From Agelaius tricolor (lineage: Eukaryota; Chordata; Aves; Passeriformes; Icteridae), in the NCBI GenBank assembly GCA_023055355.1, contig JALJCS010000015.1:11783501-11847500 (forward strand): a stretch of DNA of 64,000 nt, in the 5' to 3' direction. How positions within the stretch are numbered: position 1 is the first letter of the stretch; each line of letters begins with the position of its first letter. A program made the position numbers and the translations under genes. Positions 13,101 through 18,672 of the stretch are shown one piece after another. The notes below the pieces were generated by a model. It had not been told where the DNA came from. It worked only from the letters and a program-made list of their open reading frames with translations, and did no database searches.

Positions 13101-15572
13101 CTCTCAGACCACAAACACACAGAGTGTGAACAACGAGAATCTTGGGCAGAGGAAGTGCAGGAAGAAGAAACAACAGAGCAGCTGATCTTGCTCAGAGAGC
13201 TCCTCCTTTATCCAGGCTGAGAGCCACAAAACACCAGCACTTCCACGGCACCTGGAAGTCCCAGCACTGCACCTGAGGGAAGGAGCAGCAGTGTCTGCAG
13301 GAAGGGGCCTCTAAGTTTTATAGCCAATATTTTACACGCATTTTTTTAGCTCTTGCCCAGTTAATAATGTTTTGATTTAAGATAGAAAGACACAGGCCCC
13401 TCTCTCCCCTTTGCACACTAATTAGTTTTACTTCTATGGTAGTGCAAAGATGAGAAAGAAAATTTTCTCTTCATGCCTAATTAAAAGAATGAATATTCAC
13501 GTGTATTTATTTTTCTCTTATGAGTTGTTAATACTTTAAAATATACTGTATGAAACATCTCTTATCAGATGTTTCCAGCAGCAATTTCCCCTACCATCTG
13601 AGTCTCACAGAGTTTTTTTTTTCAATAGGACAGCTTTAACTGAAACAGGGTCTCTTGTAGGAGAATTACTATTTAATTCTTTTTGCTTTAAGAGGATTCC
13701 CTTTAGCATCACGTACATAATTGTTGGGTAATACTGTCCCAAATTGAACTGGAGAAACAAATTCAGTGTCTAAGGTCAGGTATTCTGATAAAGAAATATC
13801 AAAAAGGTTTTGAGAAAACAGCCTCCTTCTCATCTACCCCTGTAAAAAGAAAAAAAAAAGAAAAAAAAAAAGTTGAAATGATCTCCTAATGCATCTCCCT
13901 TCATAATTCATGCCGAAAGATGACATTTTCTCAGGATCTTAATTAAGATAATGATGAACACCTGTGTCGGCATTCTTTGGCAAGACAGCATTATCCATCA
14001 TAATCTTTTAAGTACTCTCAAAAAAACCCAACAGAATCGTATGACGGAACCAATCTGTTGCCTCTCCTTGCACTAAGTTTTACATCTCAGACACACAGAA
14101 GAACGATTAGATCTTTAAGGACTGCAATAAAAACAGGATCGTTAGATTTTAAAGTTTCAACAGAAAGTAGCTATTAAATTAATTAAATTAAGGTGTATCA
14201 TATCCAAGATAGCCAAGTTTAACTGCATTCACTATAAGCCACCTGGAACCAAACCACTTACAGTTAGAGCCTACCAAGAGCTCTACTTTTAAACTATAGT
14301 TTGCTGTTACTTCCAGGATCATTCTGCCTCTTTCCATTTGTTTCTCCCAGAAACAAAATATTCTCAGCTGATCCCTACTGTACATTCATGCCCTGATTTA
14401 TTAAGCCATTTTATGCTGTACCCCATTTGCACAATCTAAATGAAACCATGCAAAAGAAACCAGTGTAGAAAAAACAAATATGCAAATCCAAGTTTTGCTA
14501 TATTTTGGGTCACCTTTTGTGCAGTCATCTCAGATCCAAGCTCCTCTCATCCCAAAAAGCCTACTGGAGTCCAACTACTAAACTAACCAATGACCCTTTC
14601 AACAGCTTTGCAGGACCAACTGAACAGACTGAAGGCTATAAAAATAGGGATTTTAATTATTTATTTATAGAAGCTGAATCTAAATTCACATGCCTAAATT
14701 TAAATAATGTCAACAGGCCTAAATTTAAATAATGCCAGACTGTAAATCTTTCCCACTATTAAATAAGACTTTAAGGGCAAGCATTTTTTCTATTGCATTA
14801 ACAATTTATCTTCAAAAAAATTATGAGAAAAATATAAACAGTCCAGAATTTTAATATCAATCTTCACTGTTATAGTTTCATTGGCAGCTGCAAAATACAC
14901 AAAAACCCCTAATACCAAGAACTCATCCATATCTTCAAATGCACGTACCTCCAGCAAAATGCAGAGAAGCAGCAAATGTATCCTCAAGCCGCACGTTTGT
15001 TAACAGCACTGATGAACAACATAAGAGTCTTGAAACAAACTTCTTATTTCCCTTCCATCAAGTGGTTGAAAAGTCCTGCAAAGCAGATTAGTCTTAGGCT
15101 TTCACATTTTAATATGCTGCTATCACAGGAAAAAGTTGCTGTGACTAGTCATTCAGTAAAGCTATCAATGTGCAAATAAAGCAGAAAATAGAGACATCCT
15201 TAAGAAATGAGTCTCAAATTTGATATAAAGTGAAGGTGACAACCACAGCAATAGAACTATAAACTAAATGTTTCAATATCTTGAATAATTATCTACAGTT
15301 CTTTTAAAACTGCAAAGAATATAATAGTGGCATAATGTAGTGAGAATGTCAGTTTGATAGGCACTTACAATCCTGACGGCATAAGAGTCCTATCACTACC
15401 GTTTATTAATCAGCTCTGGTATTATGTTTGCAAGGCATGAAAGTATGCATGAACTCACCACAGTTTCCAAAATGTATGCCTACAGAAGAAAGATTAGTGG
15501 AACATCAGAAATAAAGAGGGTAATTTTACATGACGTTAACCTTACCTCCTCTTCAAAAAAGTCAGATGCCAT
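10132..15572 (-). CDS. candidate 74-codon small ORF across three predicted exons
   Basis: If the predicted exons 15546-15601, 10366-10530 and the one starting at 10164 are joined, an ATG at 15572-15570 opens a frame of 9 + 55 + 10 codons. It ends at TGA (10134-10132). Phases agree at both junctions (phase 0). The start has C at -3 and G at +4, a moderate context. The product would begin MASDFFEEE and end SVRWSQQC. It shows no signal peptide, membrane segment or known motif. Human CRNDE is reported to encode a small nuclear peptide (CRNDEP, 84 aa), but I cannot compare sequences from memory. A frame this short could arise by chance. Other exons might lie in the 5-kb gap and break it. Confidence 0.2.
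10366..10530 (-). ncRNA. candidate internal exon of divergent transcript (CRNDE-position)
   Basis: This 165-nt exon is bounded on the minus strand by a strong acceptor (T-rich tract then GCCTTTCCAG|ATTG at 10531/10530) and a near-perfect donor (ATG|GTAAGTAA at 10366/10365). It is open through all 55 codons of one frame and its length is a multiple of three. Strong sites at both ends plus an open frame make it the best exon candidate outside IRX5. I recognise no protein family in the frame. Confidence 0.42.
10531..15545 (-). other. predicted intron / AT-rich noncoding DNA
   Basis: This lies between two predicted exons of the divergent transcript. No gene of its own is recognised. Further weak minus-strand exon candidates occur, for example 14949-15119 with an acceptor ending GTGATAG and a donor GAG|GTACGT, but their frames are full of stops and their pyrimidine tracts are modest. 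A-rich runs lie at about 12944-12958 and 13848-13871. A short direct repeat is at 14692-14734. Confidence 0.4.
14692..14734. repeat. 18-bp direct repeat, two copies
   Basis: Two identical 18-bp AT-rich units occupy 14692-14709 and 14717-14734, a 25-bp period with a 7-bp spacer. It is probably a small local duplication. Confidence 0.8.
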
Positions 15573-15601
15573 GGGAAGATGGTTAAAACTTCTGCTTCTT
15601 C
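15546..15601 (-). ncRNA. candidate internal exon of divergent transcript (CRNDE-position)
   Basis: This 56-nt exon on the minus strand has a good acceptor (pyrimidine tract ending CCTTTCTTTGTAG|G at 15602/15601) and a good donor (GAG|GTAAGG at 15546/15545). It lies about 650 nt beyond the predicted first-exon donor, moving away from IRX5. It contains the ATG that opens the small ORF described separately. The evidence is splice-site strength and position; expression data are needed to confirm it. Confidence 0.42.
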
Positions 15602-15966
15602 CTACAAAGAAAGGAGCACGGAAAAGCAGTTAGTTATTCTACTCACATATAAAATGAATGTTAAATGTATAAAACTTGACCAGATGATATCTCACTCCCC
15701 GAACAAGGGGGATTGTCAGAGGATTATGACAGAAGAGCTTTCGAGTGGAGAAAGAAATGCAGTGCTCCAGAGCGATCGCTATAATGAAGCCGGGGACAAA
15801 TACCGGTGACACCGTGCAGTCGAAAACTGATGAAAGTGCACACCTGTGTGGATTGAGCATGTAAAGGAGCGTGCGAGCCGGGGATGGACCTGTCCCGTTT
15901 ACCGAGGCAGAACCACATGGAGTTTAAGGAGACGAAATTCCGCACACCGCACATTAAAAAATTAAA

Positions 15967-16018
15967 TTTAAAAAAAAAAAAAAAGAAAACAAAACCAAAA
16001 AAAAAAAAAAAAAAAAAC
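15967..16018. repeat. poly(dA)-rich tract at the CpG island edge
   Basis: Two long A runs (about 15 and about 19-21 bases) are separated by a short A/C-rich spacer. They stop abruptly where CpG-rich sequence begins. No target-site duplication or retrocopy body is seen. Such tracts disfavour nucleosomes. On the minus strand it lies inside the predicted first intron of the divergent transcript. Confidence 0.7.
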
Positions 16019-16256
16019 CAACAACAAAACGGGGGGAGGGAAACGCAAGAGGATAGAGGCAGGAACGGCCAGACCGAGCGCGGCTCGGCAGCAGCCGAGG
16101 AAGAGCCGAGCCCGGTGCGGCCCCGCCAGTCCCGCCCGGCGCTGCCGAGACCAGCGCGGGGCCGGGGCCGAACCGCGCCGCCCGTCAGGGGGCGCCCCGC
16201 GGCGGGGCAGCGCCGGCACCGAGCGCCAGAGCGGCCCCCGGGCCCCGCTCCCTCAC

Positions 16257-16640
16257 CTCGGGCCGGGCCGGACTCGGCGCAGCCGGGCTGCTCCGGGCCG
16301 GACCGGACTCAGCGCAGCCGGGCTGCTCCGGACCGGGCCGAGCCGGGCTCAGCGCAGCCGCGCTGCCCCGGGCCGAGCCGGGCCGGGCCAGGCCAGGCTC
16401 AGCGCAGCCGGGCTGCTCCGGGCCGGGGGCGGCAGCCGCGGCCCGCAGCGCCTCCGCGCGCCGTCCTGTCAGCGCCGCCTCCGGACTCCGCCGCAACCGC
16501 GCCCGTGCTGCCACCGCCCCTCCACACCCCGCGCTGAGGGACAGCTCCGCGGGCCCGTGGAAGAAGCGGAGCGCCCGCCGCCGGCGGGGGAGCAGCCAGT
16601 CATGCGCCGGGACGGCCGGGGGCGGGCCTGGCGGGGCCGC
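16257..16640 (-). ncRNA. candidate first exon of divergent transcript (CRNDE-position)
   Basis: On the minus strand a strong donor (CCCGAG|GTGAGGGAG) lies at 16257/16256 inside the CpG island. The 5' end is not defined. I place it near the ZNF143-like motif at 16641-16661, about 1.2 kb from the predicted IRX5 start and pointing away from it. Mammalian CRNDE is likewise a spliced lncRNA divergent from IRX5, so this is the positional counterpart. Orthology is inferred, not shown. The exon contains the GC-rich repeat at 16273-16430. Confidence 0.38.
16273..16430. repeat. GC-rich irregular tandem repeat, four units
   Basis: Four units start with CTCRGCGCAGCCG at 16273, 16308, 16348 and 16398, spaced 35, 40 and 50 bp apart. 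Most continue with a shared GCTGCTCCGG segment and then a variable GGCCGGGCC-type tail that accounts for the length differences. It lies in the predicted first exon of the divergent transcript. This is a minisatellite likely to differ between individuals. Confidence 0.8.
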
Positions 16641-16661
16641 GGCCTGATGGGTACTGTAGTG
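16641..16661 (-). promoter_or_regulatory. ZNF143/Staf-like promoter motif
   Basis: On the minus strand the sequence starts ACTACAGTACCCATCAGG. This resembles the ZNF143 (Staf) element, whose core is ACTACA followed by TTCCCA, at about 15 of 19 positions. ZNF143 sites are enriched in CpG-island and bidirectional promoters, which fits this position. The match was made by eye without scoring. Confidence 0.35.
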
Positions 16662-17029
16662 CAGGGTAGGGTACGGGGGTGACGCTGCTGTACGGCGGGC
16701 AGCGCCCGCCCCGCCGGCCTCGGTCCTGCCGCGTCCCCCCCGAAGGCAGCGCGGACAGCGCGCCCTTCCCGCCCAGCCCCGGCCCTGCAGCGCGGCCGCT
16801 TGGCGAGTCCCAGCCTGCGCCCGGCTGGGGGCTGTGGATGCTGCCGCCGGGACGGAGCCCCGGAGAAGGAGGGAGGGAGGGAGGGACGGATAAAGCGGGG
16901 CGGCGTCGATGTCGCCTCCACGGCGACACGGGGAGCTCCTGCCCCGGCCTGCCCGTTTTAAAACACAGCCCTGCTCCTCGCGTCTCTGCGTTCGTCCCGC
17001 GGGGGAGCGCGGCGAGAGCATTAGGGTCG

Positions 17030-17290
17030 GGAAATGCAAAAGTTACAAAATAAAATAAATTCTGAAAATATAAGTCTTAGGCTATCTTCCCCCTTCCCTC
17101 AACCGAGAAAGGCACGGCGGATCCTTATGGCCAGGGGTCCGCGGCCGCCGGAGCAGCTCCTTTCCTCAACCGCAAGGGAAAAAATATGCGAGGAGGGAAT
17201 AAATCGGGATATGTTTCTATTGAGAAATATATCTGGTGGAATCACAGGAGATTACATCTTCTGATCGGCAGGGATTTATCCCGGTTCATA
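17030..17290. promoter_or_regulatory. AT-rich block inside the promoter CpG island
   Basis: About 260 bp of lower GC sequence sits between the two predicted divergent start regions. It contains two short CCTCAACCG repeats (near 17098 and 17165), GGGATATG/GGGATTTAT and several TAAAT-like motifs. Loss of CpG richness within an island suggests an embedded regulatory element. Conservation was not tested. Confidence 0.3.
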
Positions 17291-17739
17291 TGGTTTTAAT
17301 CTGCTTTCGCCTCGACCCTTCATGGAGCCGAGGGCGGGGGGACGATACCCGGTGTGTTCCTTAGATCCGCGGGCAAACCCTCGCTCTGAGCGGTGTCTGC
17401 GGACCCATCTCAGCCCCCTCCGCTCCCCTCCGGATCGCCCTTCTCCTGCGGCCGGCGCTGGGAGTCTAAATCCGAGCCCTCCGCGCGGCTGATCCCCGCT
17501 CCTGGCCGGACCCCGCCGCCGCTCCGCCCGCACAGCCGCCGCAACAGGTCCGGTGGCGGGGTGGCCCCTGCCCGCGGGAGTGACCGGCCGAGCAGCCCAG
17601 GGACAGGGCTGGCTGCGGCTCTTCCCCAACGAAAACCTCCTTTTTTGTTAAGAAAATCAAAACTAACAGCACCAGCAGTCCGCCGTATATCCCACCTCCA
17701 ATGATTTAGCGGAGGGAGGGGCAGGGGCAGAGAGCACGA
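17291..17739. other. CpG-rich upstream flank of IRX5
   Basis: GC-rich sequence between the AT-rich block and the IRX5 core promoter. Open frames on both strands have no recognisable similarity and are attributed to composition. No discrete element is called. Confidence 0.5.
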
Positions 17740-17885
17740 GGAGGGGTGGCTGTGAAGAGGGGGAGCCGGGCGGCTAATAAATCTTATTAAAGATCTATTT
17801 TTTTTTCATATACTGATTGGCTTGCATTCCGGCGCAACGCGGCTCCGCACGGTATTTAGCACATGCAGAAAGTTGGAGCTGATCT
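17740..17885 (+). promoter_or_regulatory. IRX5: IRX5 core promoter (predicted)
   Basis: In order there is a GC/GA-rich stretch, a palindromic TAATAA-atc-TTATTA (17775-17789), an inverted CCAAT box (ATTGG, 17816-17820) and a TATA-like TATTTAG (17853-17859). This order and spacing would place the start near 17885, giving a 5' UTR of about 540 nt. The AT-rich insertion in an otherwise CpG-rich island is typical of a conserved core promoter. The start site is inferred, not mapped. Confidence 0.5.
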
Positions 17886-18423
17886 TAAATGGCTCGGAGG
17901 TGACTGCAATCCAGGAGCCGGCGCACTTGAGCCTCTGAGCGCTGGGGAGGGCCAGGGAAGCGCGGAGCCCTCCCGCTGGTTGGGCCCGGCCGCGGCAGCC
18001 CAGCGGGGTCCTGCCAGTCCTTCCACTGACAACACCCCGCGAAGGAGGAGCCTCGCCGGGCCGTGCTGAAGGCGTCAGGAGCTGCAATTTCCAACTTAGC
18101 ATCTTGGCAGGACCCTTCGGAAAGCGAGAGCGAGGAGGAAGGGGGAAAAAAAAATCCCCCCAGTGCAAGGGGGAGAGAGAGAGAAAGAGAGGAGGGGGGG
18201 AGGGAAAGAGGGGAAAGCAAGGGGGGGAGAAAAAGGAGGAAGCGGTGCCCGGCTGCAGGCGAAAGCGGAGCAGCAGCCCCGGCGCAGAGCAAGGTGCCGC
18301 CTCTGCCCAGCTGGCGAGGGCGGAGAGGCGCCCGCGAAGCCCCGGCCGCAGCCGCCCCAGCCCGGCAGCGCGGCGGCTCCCTCCCGGCGCCTTGGGCTCC
18401 CGGGTATATGTGCGCGCCTGGCC
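17885..18423 (+). other. IRX5: IRX5 5' UTR (predicted)
   Basis: It extends from the predicted start to the ATG at 18424. It contains a long purine-only-like tract (18122-18240) and an out-of-frame upstream ATG at 18408 that overlaps the main start. No in-frame ATG occurs upstream of 18424 without an intervening stop, so 18424 is the initiator. No convincing 5' UTR intron was found. Confidence 0.45.
18122..18240 (+). repeat. GA-rich polypurine tract in the IRX5 5' UTR
   Basis: About 120 nt are almost entirely purine on the + strand, with GAGAGA and GGGGGAG blocks broken by one short C/T patch near 18155-18163. Such mirror-like tracts can form triplex DNA, and the G runs can form quadruplexes in the mRNA leader. 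The composition is plain; the function is inferred. Confidence 0.75.
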
Positions 18424-18527
18424 ATGTCGTATCCTCAGGGTTACTTGTACCAGCCGTCAGCGTCCTTGGCTCTCTATTCCTGCCCGGCGTACAGCACCAG
18501 CGTGATCTCCGGACCCAGGACCGATGA
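18408..18527 (+). CDS. overlapping upstream ORF of IRX5 (39 codons)
   Basis: An ATG 16 nt before the IRX5 start opens a +1-frame ORF that runs across the IRX5 start codon and stops at 18525-18527. The context is weak (T at -3, T at +4), so most ribosomes should scan past it to 18424, which has G at -3 and the GCCATG context. If used, it would reduce IRX5 translation. No function is claimed for the peptide. Confidence 0.3.
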   Translation: MCAPGHVVSSGLLVPAVSVLGSLFLPGVQHQRDLRTQDR

Positions 18528-18672
18528 ACTTGGGAGATCTTCTTCGGGCTCCGCTTTTTCCCCTTATGCCGGATCTACCGCCTTTACCGCCCCTTCTCCG
18601 GGTTACAACTCCCACCTCCAGTACGGCACCGACCCGGCCGCCGCCGCCGCCGCCGCCTTCACTTCCTACGTG
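18424..18672 (+). CDS. IRX5: IRX5 coding exon 1
   Basis: It encodes residues 1-83, ending TSYV, and ends in phase 0 before the donor GTG|GTAAGAG. It covers the conserved Tyr/Ser/Ala-rich N-terminal region and the poly-Ala run. The start codon is chosen by orthologue identity and the GCCATG context. Confidence 0.95.

Noticed and set aside
14949..15119. Further possible minus-strand exon
   Set aside because: The donor GAG|GTACGT is fair, but the acceptor is ordinary and all frames are stop-rich. Not enough to list as an exon.
16185..17039. 284-codon open frame on the minus strand
   Set aside because: It lies in CpG-island DNA with several overlapping open frames on both strands. Its Ala/Arg/Pro/Gly composition and repeat content reflect GC richness; no domain is recognised.
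18163..18423. In-frame N-terminal extension of IRX5 starting at 18163
   Set aside because: The codon at 18163 is GTG in purine-rich leader sequence. The known IRX5 N-terminus starts at 18424 in good Kozak context.
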